DNA of 64,000 nucleotides from Euonymus europaeus (GCA_963580455.1 OY756958.1:29772501-29836500), one strand, 5' to 3'. Numbered from the stretch's first letter, positions 1 through 12,109 are shown. The notes: generated by a model from the sequence alone, not told the origin. Made by a program: numbers and translations.

Positions 1-1235
1 TTAGTTATTTACAACAGAATTCGTGGACTCGGAGGGGATTTGCTTCATAAGAGAGAGAAACAATACAAGTTACAAAAGACAATAAAAAAATTCAGGAAGA
101 AAGATGGAGAAATTTGTCTAGACACAGCCTGTCATGGTGGGGAAGTCCAGGGCATATCTGCAAAAACTGCCATGCTTTACATCTGCCTGTCCATATCTGG
201 TACTTGACTGTTCATCTGGCCTTTTACTGCAATTAGAAAATGACTGTCATTTCCCACATAAGTTATCTCATAATGGTTCATTTTCTTTGTTCTTTTCCAG
301 TCAAACTTTTCTTTTACAGTTACTTTCCAGTATCTTTCAATGATTCTTTGCTCTTGTTGATCTCTTTTAATAAATTTATTCCATTTTAACTCAGTAACTT
401 CAGATAAAATCATAAAAACTGAATAATAAAATTGAAGAAAAATATTAAATGTGTTGAATCTGTGGGGCAGTGAAATGGCAGTGAAATTGAAAGATGGGGC
501 TGCATTGCAGCATAGTAACCCTCTGGCAATTTAATCAGAAATAGGGCAATTCTTCTTTCAGCTTCTTTCAAGGTCTTGTTATGGTTATATATGCTATATA
601 CGTATAGAAATTTAAAAGTGATTAATCCTTAGTTTCAAGGTGAAGGTACAGTTGGATTTTAAAAAGCCTGTAAGATGCAGAGATGGACCAGCTTGTCTTA
701 TGGATCTGTGATGCTCTCGTTTGATAGATTTTGAAACTTATTTTTTAGGCCACTTTAGGCTGCCTGTTATTCCTCCCTGTTTTGTGTTCATCATATTGTT
801 TTATATTCTTATATCATATTGAGATTGCTAGCATACAAAAATTCCTCAACATATTATCTATGAATATAGAACAATATTAGTGGAACGGTTCAGTGCTGGA
901 GAAAACTCTTATATTTTGAAAAGTCAGTATCTTTATTTTATATATAAAATGAGGTATAGTTTCTTCGAATTACTAAGTAGTATTTGAAGTCAAAGAGCAG
1001 TTTTGCAGAGAACAGGAGTTCAAAACTTCCAACGTCTGCTCTTGCAAAGATATATACGTATGTCCTCTCTATCCTACATGTAATGAAGAGAAAAGAAATC
1101 AGGGACTCCATTTCTGTTGCTTCACTTTATAGAGCACCAACTTGCCTGCAAATATAAAAGTTCATTTATATATAGAAAAAGAAAACCTGAAAACAATATT
1201 GATTAATTCGTGATTGCAGAGGAGACAATGGTGGC
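1..1235. other. No supported gene at the left edge
   Basis: AT-rich sequence with no ORF that has recognisable homology or convincing splice context. The part next to 1235 should include the 3' UTR of the small minus-strand gene that ends at 1236. The far left may be the end of a gene lying outside the window, but nothing visible settles that. Confidence 0.5.
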
Positions 1236-1541
1236 TCATACATTGAAGCAAATTCTGTATCTTCTAGTACGGCGTCGGCGAGCTTCCATTACATCTCTGA
1301 GTCTTCCAAGCATCTCTTCTTCGGTTAAAATTCTACCAGGTGAGCTCATGAATGCACTCCTTTTGACTGGTGGAGACCACAACCCGCTCTGCTCATAATC
1401 AAAGTCATACTCAGTTGCATCAAAAAATTTCTGAAGTAGTCGTTGCGACACAGACTTGGACACCATCTGTACTCTTAGCGGCGAATTTGCCTCAATTTGC
1501 GGTGAAGGTGAAGGTGAAGGTGACGATACTTCATTAGACAT
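1236..1541 (-). CDS. Small conserved plant protein of unknown function (101 aa)
   Basis: Single-exon reading frame of 101 codons. I chose the ATG at 1541 because the protein from there looks like a coherent domain: a Ser/Pro repeat (residues about 6-14), then a basic/aromatic block with [19 protein letters not shown] in the middle, a second short motif [13 protein letters not shown], and an Arg-rich tail ([11 protein letters not shown]). An upstream in-frame ATG at 1736 would add 65 residues that look like translated UTR. The acidic-aromatic plus SGLWSPP motif recalls a family of short plant proteins annotated only as hypothetical; I do not know its function. No signal peptide or membrane segment is visible. 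Confidence 0.6.
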   Translation of the reverse strand: MSNEVSSPSPSPSPQIEANSPLRVQMVSKSVSQRLLQKFFDATEYDFDYEQSGLWSPPVKRSAFMSSPGRILTEEEMLGRLRDVMEARRRRTRRYRICFNV

Positions 1542-1741
1542 TGTCGAATCAAAATTTGAAGGCCAGCTCAAAAGGGTACGTGGGATATAATGAAGATAAA
1601 TAGTTGGGTGTGTTTTGTCGAGGTTTGAGAAATTAAAGACACTGTCTTTTAGATGCTGATGTAAGGTTAATTTGATGAAGACGTGTATGGCTGTATGCAA
1701 GCCAAAGTAATTGGTGGTGTTGGCCTGCATTGGCACTCTGC

Positions 1742-2574
1742 AGATTGAGATGTTGGGTTCTGTAGATGGCTATGAAAAATGTCTCATTCACTGTTGGGTC
1801 TGCACAATTTTAGAATTGAGAGTGACCAATTGAGCATATTAGTACGGAAGGACTTAAATGGATGGTTGCCAATGACTCAGTGTAATGATGCCAGTGGTAT
1901 TGGGCTTTATTGAGCCCAGCACTTCATAAAAGCCAATTTTGAACTTATTACAGTAGTCTCAATCTATCCAGGACAGAATCACTGCAATTATGTGGTCCAA
2001 TTAGGTATAGATTGCCATGGATGACAAGTTGTCCAGACCAGAGATTTATGAAGCAATTCGGAACCGTACATGATATGTGTATATTTGCAGAAAGTGACCG
2101 GATAACACTAGTACAGTTAGCATATCAGGCTCTACAAGGAATCCAATGCCATCGTTGCAAATATGTTCTGGGCCGCCAAAACATTTTGGAGTCTAGAAAG
2201 CCCAGCCCAAAATTAGCCTGTTTACTTGGATCTAAGGCCTCTAGATGACATTGGTGGGCCTGGGTTTGAAGTATGGTAATTGTGACCCAACATGACCCAT
2301 ACTGTTAGATTATGATTTTATAAAACATGGGAATGATTTCTGAAAGTAGACGATTGGCTGTCATTGTCTTCTTTAATCTCTGTTTTTGACTTTTCTCGTA
2401 CAATCATTGTCATAATAGTTATTTCTGTATAAGGTTTGGTACTTTGATAAATCATATAAGCCTAAAATCTCACCCACATTGTATTGGCGATGGATACGGG
2501 CATCTATCTATCAAACCATTTTAGACCAAATGAAATAATGCAAGTATCGATTCTTTCAATTAGATCTCACTTCT
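1742..2574. other. Intergenic, no gene seen
   Basis: Upstream side of the small gene at 1236-1541. ORFs here are short and without recognisable motifs. Confidence 0.5.
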
Positions 2575-2782
2575 ATTACACAAAAACACATCTCTCAATA
2601 TAATCAAATTAGCAAAATATATCTCATGATACGAAATCATTATTCAAATATCTACTCTTTCATTCCCTCGTTCATTGTATTACACAAAAACACATCTCTC
2701 AATATAATCAAATTAGCAAAATATATCTCATAATACAAAATCATTATTCAAACATCTACTCTTTCATTCCCTCATTCATTCT
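2575..2782. repeat. Tandem duplication, 104-bp unit, two copies
   Basis: The block starting at 2575 (ATTACACAAAAACACATCTC) is repeated from 2679 with only a few substitutions, giving two head-to-tail copies of about 104 bp. The sequence is AT-rich and non-coding. The following sequence to about 2880 resembles, in inverse orientation, a stretch near 47.04-47.15 kb. Confidence 0.85.
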
Positions 2783-3714
2783 CCAACAAAATTGCACCAA
2801 AATCAATACTGAGTCTCACATTTTTTTTATAAAAAGTCAATCTACATCACCAAAACACATATTTCAACACAGACACATCAGCAAAGTACATGTATCAATA
2901 CAGACACATCATAAAAAACACACATTCTCATACATGATTTGTTCTTCCCTAAAAAACTATCATTGCATTTACTCTGCTTGGGAGGGGTTCGCCAACAAAG
3001 GAACCCTTCCGAACTTGTGCTTGGTGCAAACACCTCATTTTGAGGAGTTGAGATGTGTTCACTCATAAAAACATCCTCCAATATCAAGTAAGAATTCACT
3101 TTTATGAATATCTTCACACTCTTATGCTAAGCATAGCCTTAGTCTTAGCTAGGATTAATTAGAGATTAAAAAAAAAACCAATTATTTGTGAACCAAATTG
3201 AATACTTGCATTCATCTCCAGCTGTATTCAAACCATTTGGATTTTGCGGTTTAGGCAGGCAATTATTTGAATTGGATCAACAATAGTATTTATATTGCTT
3301 GGAGAGAGAAGCTTAAGCTTAAAAGCCTATCGAATAATTTAGGGTATCAATTCTAGCAAACACACTTGGACCTCAATTTTAATGTCAAGTTAGATCCAAT
3401 GATGAAATGATGAAATTTATGCAATGCTCAGCCGGCTAGCATTCTTACTACGCAACTCACAAAGTCAATGTTTTTGTCTGTAACTTCGGAAGAGAGGGTC
3501 GATTATTTAAATAAATAAATAAATAAAAACTGGCAAGGAACTTATTATTCATGTACATTACGCTAATAATAATATCATAAAAACTCAACATTTTTAAAAT
3601 TTAATATGATGATAATTGAAGAAAAGAAAAGAAATTTAAAATTTTCCTTTACGTTAATCTTGGGGCGGACGATACGCATCACCGGTTGGGTACAATAAAC
3701 CCCGCGCACACGTG
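2783..3714. other. Intergenic, dispersed repeat and WRKY 3' side
   Basis: Contains sequence related in inverse orientation to 47040-47150 (about 2783-2880) and a short AAAT microsatellite near 3507-3527. The part nearest 3714 should hold the WRKY gene's 3' UTR. No coding region is supported. Confidence 0.5.
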
Positions 3715-4702
3715 TCAGAAGATCTCGACCTGAGACCCCACATCCCGATGCCTAAACACCATCGAGCACTCCGGCAACTCCCCGAGATCCGCGAACAGCG
3801 ATTCCTCCTCTTCTCCCATCGGAAATACCATCGCCTCGTCGGAGTCAACCGCGCTGCCCATATCCGCGAAAATTGGGCTGTCAAGGATGGTGGACGATGT
3901 CGTTTCCATCTCCCCGAACCACGAGAATTCATCGGTTGCCGTCACAAGCATTGGTCCACTGGGGAATTTGTCCTCGGCCGGGGGAGTTGATGCCATTCCG
4001 GGTTTGCTGGGTCTATTATTGACGGCGGAGGAGTTGTGATGGTTTCTAGAAGGAGGAGGCCAGGGGTGGTTGTGGTCGGAGGAGTAAGTAACGACTAGCA
4101 TGGTGGGGTCTACAGAGCTTCTTTCTACTTGCTTTCTTGCTGGACAGCCTTTTGAACTACTACACCTGTAATATCCCCTGCAACATGGAATATCCATCCT
4201 TTTATTGGGAATTCATGATCATAATCACAACCCCTTTTCGCACTTTAGGGTTTATGACGCCATTAGAGAATTGAGAAGCTAAAGGTACCTGGGGTAAGGA
4301 GATCCTTTGATGGGTTTCTGACCGTATTTTCTCCAAGCCCAAGAATCAGACGGTGGAGGAGTTTCTCCCTTCAATCTTGAGGCTCCTACCTCCTTGATTG
4401 GCACCGACACCACTCTTTTCTGCGTGCCTCTCCTGCAATAACAAAATCCCCCCACTCCATAAATATATCAATCGCACTCAATCTGTTAATTAGAGGCCAG
4501 GCGGAGGAAAATTTGATCTTTTTATTATTATTTAAAGACAAATGAATTACCTTCTTTTAGGGGAGGGAGCAGTACTAGTCCTGGAGGTAGTATTGATCAT
4601 CATCATGTCATCGAAGATTCCACCAGTAGGAGATCCTAAGCTGCTATCTGGAGTAGTGTTACCATTCTCTTCTCCATCAATAATCTGTAATTGATTTTTC
4701 AT
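3715..4702 (-). CDS. WRKY65-like: WRKY transcription factor, group IIe (WRKY65-like)
   Basis: Three exons: 4702-4551, 4432-4289 and 4177-3715, giving 252 aa. The DNA-binding WRKY domain is split between exons 2 and 3: WAWRKYGQK at about residues 81-89, then the zinc finger C-X5-C-X23-H-X-H pattern ([17 protein letters not shown] ... SSDHNHPWP). The [20 protein letters not shown] spacing is typical of group IIe, and 252 aa fits WRKY65 (about 259 aa in Arabidopsis). The intron after PYPR is at the standard position for non-group-I WRKY genes. The C-terminus is acidic ([15 protein letters not shown]), possibly for activation. Binding to W-boxes (TTGACC/T) in the nucleus is known for the family. 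The exact paralogue (65 or 69) is uncertain. Confidence 0.93.
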
Positions 4703-4819
4703 GATTGCGGCAGGCAGGCCTTGATGTAGCTACTGTTGATTCTTCTTGATGATTGCAGAAGATGTTTAATTACTAGACATACAAGCAGCAGCTGAAGAGA
4801 GAAATTAAGAACACAAACA

Positions 4820-4843
4820 GATAGAGAGAGAGAGAGAGAGAGA
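4820..4843. repeat. GA microsatellite in WRKY 5' leader
   Basis: Run of about eleven GA dinucleotides followed by a G tract, about 120 bp upstream of the WRKY start codon and so probably in its 5' UTR or core promoter. Confidence 0.8.
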
Positions 4844-6913
4844 GGGGGGGCTAGCTGCAGGTTTATTAATTTGTTGGTGAATGCAAGGAGAGAAGAAATG
4901 GGAGAAGGTGGGAGGGTTTAATCCATTAAAAAAATGGGCTAAGATGTGGTAGTATTAGTTTATAAAATTTAATTAAGGACGTGCAAAGCTTATCTGATCA
5001 ATCATCATATGTATGTATTCCCCAACTTATTCACAATTACTATATGTCATAACTTTTGAAATCTACCCAACTTTGTTTTTGTTTTTAATAATTTGATATA
5101 AAAGTCACAGAGCCATTTGGATTATGGCAGGATCTTTTGGATCAACATAGAATTTTTACAGCATATATCATATTAAATTAGTAAAAAAATTAATCAATAT
5201 ATATCAAGATTTCTGGAAGTTTGACATTAATGCGAGGATGATGAAAGGCTCTTCATTAATCGTGTTGACTCAGTCCAGTCAGTCAATTAACTCGGTGGGA
5301 AATTAAGATTTAAGACCCAATTGGCCAACTTGCAACATCAAAGGCCTTAGCAATATATATATATATATATATAATGAATTAATTCAATAATAATAATTAA
5401 TAGTATTCTAGAACAGATACATTAATTGATGCCTGAAGCTATGCGACTGCTGAATTAATATAACCTAGTTATTATATAATTAATATCCAGCTTCGATCGC
5501 TGACTTCCACATCCCACGCCACATTTCGTGCCTACCCATCTCTCTCTCCCTTAAAAAAAAGACAATAATTAATAAAAGGCATATTTTATTGTATTATTTA
5601 TCAAAAAACATAAACCTCCTTTAATTTCCTCATAGCTTCCTTCCGGCCACAACACTCCCTCCCTCCTTAGTATGAATATTAATTAATATAACAAAAACAA
5701 AAACAAAAATACTTTAATTATATCTCAAGTTGAGACACTTTTCCTATACATAATACACACATATATATATGGGGTACCCGTATCGTTTGTGTATTTTTGG
5801 CATTTATTAAAGCCTTATAAACCCAATGCCCAATGGAATGTACTTGACATGTAGTCCTGATCCGTGTAAGATGGTCTCAAGGTTTATACTATCGATCAAT
5901 GACAGGAATTTTTTGTGCCATAATTACTAAATTTAGAGTAATTAATAAATGATTGCAGTGTGATTGGTTGACTTAATTTTATCATGTTAATGATTGACTA
6001 TAAAAAAAACTCACTTTTGTGTTACCCTCAACAACAAGCTATTGCCGGCCAAAGCTAAAATGGGAATTAACTGGGTCCTACGTAAGAAAAATGAATATCC
6101 ATATCAAGTGGGCAACCTTCATTAATTATAATCAATTTAACGCTATGATTGTGTAACTATGATCAGTTTCGATGACTACAAGGGTTCACTCTAAAGTTAC
6201 TTGGATACAAAAAGGCAAAATTGCTTTTAGATTTCCTACATATTTTAATTGGAATCTCGTTCGACCGGTCACATAATGATTAATTAATTGGTCCGTTTAG
6301 TTTGCTTTCCCTTTTTTATCTTTTTTTAATAAGAGAAGTAGGTGGGTTTGAACTCGAAATTCGAAATTACATACGACCAGCTGTATTTAGGATTCGTAAC
6401 TTTTTTCTTTTTCACATTCTGTTTTTATGTTATGTTTTTTAAATAAATAAAAATAACGCATGAAAAATAAACATACAATTTTTTTTTTCTAAAATAAGAT
6501 GCGAAAATGTAGAGGCCCAAAGGACCAGTAAGAATAAAACATTCTATAAATGGGCCACTCTGTAAGGAATTCCGTGGGCCGAGAGATCATCCTTATCCAG
6601 CCCATTATTGTACGGTCGGCGAGAAAAACATTGAAGGCCTCCACTGGGTACAATACAATTACAGTTAATGTTGTTGCTGTGTTCTATTAAGTTGCATGTA
6701 AATGTAATTAAACATGTCAATTTGGCGGTCCGCAGTGGCTCATTAAGTAGATTACCATTAATCACCATATCCAAATTTTCCATTTCAATGCATTTGGCCT
6801 TCCAAATGAAAATGACGAAACTAACTAGGTACATACATGCCGACCCTGGACCCCTGGAGTAGTACAACAAAGTAATAAACAGACTGATTAAGCTAAGATG
6901 ATATTACTAATTA
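4844..6913. other. WRKY upstream region, no gene
   Basis: About 2 kb of AT-rich DNA without a supported gene. Holds an AT microsatellite (about 5348-5372). The right end (6.85-6.91 kb) should include the 3' UTR of the HLH-type gene that ends at 6914. Confidence 0.5.
5265..5286. promoter_or_regulatory. Paired W-box cores upstream of the WRKY gene
   Basis: TTGACT on plus at 5265-5270 and on minus at 5281-5286, about 0.57 kb upstream of the WRKY ATG. TTGACY is the W-box core, and WRKY genes are often auto- or cross-regulated through such pairs. The motif is short, so chance occurrence is possible. Confidence 0.35.
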
Positions 6914-7620
6914 TTAATTAGTCGTTAATACTCCCTCTCCAACTGGTTTACCAATGGCCTTCAGGATGGCTTCAGTAACGTCTCTCACTTCAAGAGCATG
7001 ATCATTAGAAGCAACAACAATGACTTCCATGGAGAAGTGATCGTTGCATGACACTTTTGCTTGCAACACAAAAACTCCCATTTCTTCAAAGACTTCAAGG
7101 ATTGAAATCAAAAAATGATTCCCTTTTCTTTCACATGTCACACTTATTACAAATTCATTATTCCCAAGCTTCTCCACTTTCAGCTCCTTCAAAACAAAAA
7201 TCAATAGAAATAAAAAAAAATGATCGATGAAAATTAATGAATTAATGTTCTGGGGGAGGGGGAGGGGGAGGGGGAGAGAGAGAGAATAGACCCACTTACC
7301 TTTTCTTGCTTGAGTGAGTTTAAGTATGACCTACTCGTTGCAATTAGGTTTAAACATTCTCTCATGGTTTTTTCCAACTTGAGTTTGAGATTGTATGCGT
7401 AGAGAAGAGCATCCATGATGATGGAGAGTCTTGTCGCCTTCACAAACAATAAGAGAGAAGAATCACCAAGTATTCTATGAATTAAATACCAAACAATAAG
7501 AAGATGAGATGATATATATATATAGTGTTGATAGATTACAAATTTGGAGCAAGTGAGGGCTCTTAGAATGTGAAGCCTTCTGCGCATTAACACTTTTCTC
7601 TTTTGCTGCCTATAAGCCAT
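6914..7620 (-). CDS. Short HLH protein with ACT-like C-terminus
   Basis: Three exons, 7620-7540, 7437-7300 and 7186-6914, giving 163 aa. Residues 1-60 form a helix-loop-helix without a full basic region (MAYRQQKRKVLMRRRLHILR, then a loop with RLSIIMDALLYAYNLKLKLE). Residues from about 74 form a beta-alpha ACT-like fold (LKVEKLGNNEFVISVTCERK, ending DVTEAILKAIGKPVGEGVL). This matches the small plant bHLH-related family of Arabidopsis At3g56220/At2g40435, annotated as transcription regulators. With a weak basic region it may act as a dimerisation partner rather than bind an E-box; that is inference. Introns have normal GT-AG ends and all exons are in phase 0. Confidence 0.85.
7253..7276. repeat. 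GGGGGA hexanucleotide repeat in intron 2
   Basis: Four G-rich hexamer units followed by GA repeats in intron 2 of the HLH-type gene, just downstream of the exon 2 donor. Possible G-quadruplex former on the plus strand. Confidence 0.75.
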
Positions 7621-9264
7621 CTATCTCTCTCTCAAACTCTACGAGTGTGAGAATGGATGTGTATATGTATATAAATGCTTATAGATAGTCTTTCCACACA
7701 CACGTATATATAGCATGGAAATGGGAGGTGCATGTTGCGGGCTATCTGTATTGGGATCTTGGATATGAAAGCTCTAATGCGTTTGTCTTATGCGGATAAC
7801 ATATATCTCATATACAGCAAATGAGTTGGCATATATATATATATATATGTATATGTATATTTCAGAGTCAATATATAATTGGAGTCAGTCGTGGTTGATG
7901 GAGTGACATGAGTCAGTGATGAGTTGCATCGCATTTCAGTATTATTCACGGGCCTCTTGTCCTGTTCGTTATGCTACTTGCATGGCCGTCGCTCACATGC
8001 ACTGTAACACTACTCTTTTAACTTTTCTGTCATTCTTTATCGTTATTTCCACTCCTCTATTGTTTAAGATAAATAATAGAGATACATTAATAATATTGGT
8101 TAATTGTTTTGGATACAAGACGACAAGCACATAACTTGCATGATGACAAATTCTGCCCATTTCACTGCCTCTGATCATATTATACAGAGGCACCACGCAT
8201 GTGTATATATAGACACACACATATATATGTGAACACAATAAGGTAGGATAAAAAGAGCACGCTATGATGGACTTTAATTAATGGCTGCATGCCTCCTTAA
8301 ATCACTCTTATTAGCTACCATTGTTTGTTTGTTGTGGTGTAAGCTACCTTGTCCTTTATATAATTTACTCACTGGGTGCATCATGCATGTCCCTTTTGAC
8401 GTACTTCATTGATTTCTGCTGATATGCTTCAGTATTATTAGCTCATCTTCCCATCTGCCAGGAATAGCACCCCTCTAATTGTCTTCTAATTTGTCGGATA
8501 ATCCCACTCCATTTGTGCTTGACATCTCCCTATCATATTTTCAATTGGCAGTGCACAACTCAGCTTTGTAGTACTGTTTTTGTTTGCTTGCTCAAGTTCC
8601 CTTCCCGTTTGTTAATTAGTCTATAATGTGCCGATTCACTTGATTACAAAATCAAAGGGTAATGGAATTAATGAATTGGAGTAGTGTTGACGAGAAATAA
8701 AAATCTTTTTAAAAAATTAGCAATTCCTATCGACAATAAATATGTTATCGAGCGATAACACAAATTTTATTTGGTTATAATTATAAATCGTGAAAAAAGG
8801 GGTGCGAAAGAAAGTAAAGTAATATTTAGATATTTGCTTGCATGAGAACATTCTCCCAAATCTTCCATGCCCAAATGTGTCCCTTCGCCGACATCCCATA
8901 GAATCTTTCATGCCCAAAAGCATCTACTATATTGCCTACAAACTCTCTCTCTATTTTATTATCTTTTGGCTCTTTAGATTCACTTAACTAGTATTGTACA
9001 ATTATGTTTTTTTATTCTAATTCACAGACCACATGTGCTGCTCTATTAATATTAATAATATAAAAAAATATATGTTAGGCTTGATTCTATCATACCATAC
9101 ATTGAGGCTGATATGTTGATGGAATAAACTCGTATAAAAACCTTGAATAACACGACAAACTAAGCATAGTTCCATTGGATATGCTTTCTCTTGTTTTACA
9201 TAAATATGGAGCCTCACGAGCATCTATCTCTGCAAGTGTAAGAGCTTCATACATGGGTGCAGCT
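7621..9264. other. Intergenic, no gene seen
   Basis: Promoter side of the HLH-type gene and left flank of the first MIR399. Includes AT microsatellites (about 7829-7850) and no recognisable coding sequence. Confidence 0.5.
9177..9184. promoter_or_regulatory. P1BS motif upstream of the first MIR399
   Basis: GGATATGC fits the P1BS consensus GNATATNC, the palindromic binding site of PHR1-type MYB factors that switch on MIR399 genes under phosphate starvation. It lies about 90 bp before the hairpin. A TATA-like CATAAATAT follows at about 9199. Confidence 0.6.
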
Positions 9265-9358
9265 GGATATTACTGGGCCACTTCTCCTTTGGCAGGCAGA
9301 ACGCATTAATCTCGCATGTAATGTGCTTTCTGCCAAAGGAGATTTGCCCAGCAATCTT
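9265..9358 (+). ncRNA. MIR399: MIR399 precursor, copy 1
   Basis: Mature miR399 lies in the 3' arm at 9331-9351 (begins TGCCAAAGGAGATTTGCCC, ends AG). The 5' arm at 9273-9294 (CTGGGCCACTTCTCCTTTGG) pairs with it, and the stem continues outwards (ATTACTGGGC with GCCCAGCAAT). The loop between the arms is about 36 nt. Mature-in-3'-arm is the normal MIR399 layout. miR399 guides cleavage of PHO2/UBC24 mRNA and is a shoot-to-root phosphate starvation signal. The true transcript extends beyond the hairpin; its limits are not visible. Confidence 0.93.
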
Positions 9359-9561
9359 TCTTCTGCGTGACTGCATTAACACTTCATTAAATTCTCCTTA
9401 TTAATTAATTATTGTTTCTACGCATTAGAAGGGCGCGCCCGAGGATTCAAGTCTATATATACGTACATTCATTTACTCTGTCACTTGTCATTTAATTAAC
9501 TTGGATTTTGTTGTTGTTGTTGTTGCTGAACCTGTTTTCGAACCAGATAAAAGGCGAATTA

Positions 9562-9580
9562 ATATATATCTTATTCAAGT
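9562..9580. repeat. Left target-site duplication of LINE insertion
   Basis: The 19-bp sequence ending CTTATTCAAGT recurs at 10018-10036 just after the AT-rich tail of the LINE fragment. The AT-rich left part makes the exact length ambiguous. Confidence 0.7.
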
Positions 9581-9642
9581 GATATACATATATACACTAC
9601 ATATGTGAATGTTCAACTTCTTTCTGTATGTTACCGACCCTG
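9577..9642 (+). repeat. 66-bp direct repeat, copy 1
   Basis: Identical over 66 bp to 10448-10513 (begins AAGTGATATACATATATACA, ends GTTACCGACCCTG). This copy lies between the target duplication and the LINE sequence, so it appears to have been inserted together with the LINE. Confidence 0.95.
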
Positions 9643-10017
9643 CTATTAACATCTTATTGGCTAACTATCATTGTCCTTGGAAAGTGATCTATCTTAAAAG
9701 ACAGATTGATGAAAGTTGTGGCATGATTAACATTCAATTCAAACACATCTATAGAGAAACAAATTGCAGTGCAGATTTTCTTGCGACCAAGGTAAGCATT
9801 CTAGGTATTTCTACAGGTGGAATGATCTCCCAGCTCGTGTCAAAGGTATGATTAGAATGGATTGTATGGGGATTGCCACTATGAGGCATATCAATGATTA
9901 GTGCCTGTTGTTTTCCTGGGTTTCGGTCTAGTCCCTCTTTGTGAGCCCCCGGAGAAGGGCTTTTCTTCTCCTCATTATGATATAAAATTCCTTTCTTTTA
10001 AATATATATATATATAT
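9643..10017 (+). mobile_element. 5'-truncated L1-type LINE, RNase H tail and 3' UTR
   Basis: Encodes the end of an L1-type RNase H domain (CPWKVIYLKRQI ... IQFKHIYRETNCSADFLATK), followed by a 3' UTR with GAGCCCCCGGAGAAGGGC and a T/AT-rich tail. The same 3' UTR pattern recurs at about 23.03 kb and, inverted, at about 15.2 kb. Flanked by the duplication at 9562-9580 and 10018-10036. Confidence 0.8.
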
Positions 10018-10036
10018 ATATATATCTTATTCAAGT

Positions 10037-11161
10037 TGACGGTGGCAATCATTTGTCAAGCTACGTTTGTTACTTTCAGTACATATTTTTGTACATCCAT
10101 GAATGGTTTAGTTAATATAAATTATTGCTCTTTTGAGTTTCTAATAAGACTGATTTGCACTATTGATATGGACAGCTTTATAAGAGGATATTGTGAAAGG
10201 AGTTGAATATTGCATTGCAACCTAGCTCGAGTCTTCACATATATACACGTACACAAAAGTACCTCTTCATAGCGTGAAAGTCAAATATATATATATATAT
10301 ATATACATATAGAAGATGCTGTGGAATCTATCATGCTTGAATTAAGCATCCACATTAATTGATGAACAGTGTTCATGTATGTATTATTCGCTATCAACTT
10401 TTCGAATTGCCAATTTGCCATCAGTCATTTTGAGACATTTGTAGATTAAGTGATATACATATATACACTACATATGTGAATGTTCAACTTCTTTCTGTAT
10501 GTTACCGACCCTGTTAAGAACCTGAAAATCGAAAGAGAAAAAGGTGAGACCAAGAGAGTACTCGAATACAATTGAACGGCTACGCGCAAACGTGACTTTT
10601 ACTTCCTCTTTTCTTATATATATACATTAACATCACTACTGCATTTAAATGTCGACATTCATGAAAAAAGAGAGTGTGTGTATATATATGTTTATTTAAA
10701 TGTGAATGACCCAATGACACCATCATTGCTTTGAAATGTGTCATTCCAATGACATATATGCACCTTGCAACTACTATATGGTGATCTGATTTTCCTAACT
10801 GGAATGTTCGATTGGAAATTTTCTTTTGCATTCATGTAAAAATCTGTACGAGGGATGCATTATGATGACATTTCGCAGAATAATTCCATAAAATATGCTT
10901 CTTCTAGGCTTCTAGTTACCTCTATCAGCTTTTTATAGTATTTGCAACTATTAGCTTCTAAGTCTGGCTTCAAATCTTGTATTTTCTCTTTTTTAGATAA
11001 TCTCTTCGATGTTTATCCTTTGTAATTATGGTATTCCTCTGCCACAAGTGAAGTTATTAATAAAGTCGTGAAATATATACCATCCTCTTTTATAATAATA
11101 AAAAAATACGTTATTTCCCATCGTTGTTTGCATCATAGCATCCGCGCTAATTCATCATTGC
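10037..11161. other. Intergenic between MIR399 copies
   Basis: No supported gene. Contains an AT microsatellite (about 10288-10306) and the second copy of the 66-bp direct repeat (10448-10513). Confidence 0.5.
10448..10513 (+). repeat. 66-bp direct repeat, copy 2
   Basis: Identical to 9577-9642 but not followed by LINE sequence, so this is probably the resident copy. It shares the 4-bp AAGT at its start with the end of the LINE target duplication. Confidence 0.95.
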
Positions 11162-11210
11162 AGGGTAACTACTGAGCCATTTTTCCTTTTGGCAGGGCAT
11201 GCATGCATGG
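11162..11210 (+). pseudogene. Decayed MIR399 5' arm
   Basis: ACTACTGAGCC, then TTTTTCCTTTTGGCAGGGCA, aligns with the 5' arms of the intact copies (ATTACTGGGC ... CTCCTTTGGCAGGCA), but no pairing mature arm follows within 150 bp. Read on the minus strand, the segment gives a damaged miR399-like sequence. Probably the remnant of a fifth MIR399. Confidence 0.45.
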
Positions 11211-11543
11211 AGGCTGTAACTACTATTTTCTTCATATTAATCGGCCCTTCATAAAGACGTAGAAGCTAGCAAAAAATAAAATCAGTGCAGTTAGCCAATG
11301 GTCTGATAAATAAATAAATAATGGATCGAAATCCCAATTAAATTTCAATATCCTGAAATTCCGTACAATTAGTCAATTTTACTTGTATTGAAAAGTAATT
11401 TTTAAAAAAATCCCCAGCATGATCGATGATCATGAAAATATCCGGTCTGCAAAAAGATTTGAATTTCTTGAGAAATTTTGGGCGTTATAATTTTTGAAAT
11501 ATATATATATCTTCACGCCAAACAAGTTATAATTAAGATTACC

Positions 11544-11658
11544 CTGTTTGGATGAGAATATACGTTAGCTTATACTTTGTCACTCATACTCTCAGACACT
11601 CTCGCTTTTATGCTTTACGATAACTTATATTCTTTGAAACATACTCTCATTTAAACAG
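11544..11658. mobile_element. Short MITE-like repeat, copy A
   Basis: About 115-bp AT-rich unit with imperfect terminal inverted repeats (CTGTTTGGATGAGAATAT at the left; CTGTTTAAATGAGAGTAT read from the right end). It shares an internal block CTCATACTCTCAGACACTCTC with units at 54361-54472 (inverse) and 61641-61741. Confidence 0.7.
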
Positions 11659-12109
11659 ATTAATATTGCGCATAAACAAAGCAACCACGACCCTTTTCCT
11701 TTACTGAAGTAAAGCAACAACTTTTGATGCAGTAGCTAGCTAGGGCATTTAATTTGGTGGCTCTTCGTTGCATGAAAGGCTGGTTAATTGCAATAGCGAA
11801 TAGAGAAATACCAAGAACATGCTTGCGGATCTTCCATTCCACAAGCATCTATATATCTTGCAGTACTTCCTTCTTTTTTCAACTTATCATGAATTCTGTC
11901 GCACCAAAATGACCTGCATACAGCATACAGTTGTAAAGTAATATAAAGCCTCAACTTTTTCACTTTACTCGTGGCCAGGTAAGATTACGAGAACCAATTA
12001 ACAAAAGGAAAACAAAGAAGATAATCACAAAAGAGAGTTTTGATTGTACGTCTAATAGAGAAAATTATAATCTGCCACGAGAGATTTTATTCCAAGGCAT
12101 GTCCCGGCC

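Noticed and set aside
1542..1736. Upstream in-frame start for the small gene at 1236-1541
   Set aside because: The 65 added residues look like translated leader, while the conserved-looking part starts after the ATG at 1541.
11162..11210. Possible IPS1/At4-type miR399 target mimic
   Set aside because: The segment resembles a MIR399 5' arm (with the GGCAGGGCATGC continuation) and lacks the characteristic central three-base bulge with good pairing on both sides, so a decayed hairpin arm is the better reading.
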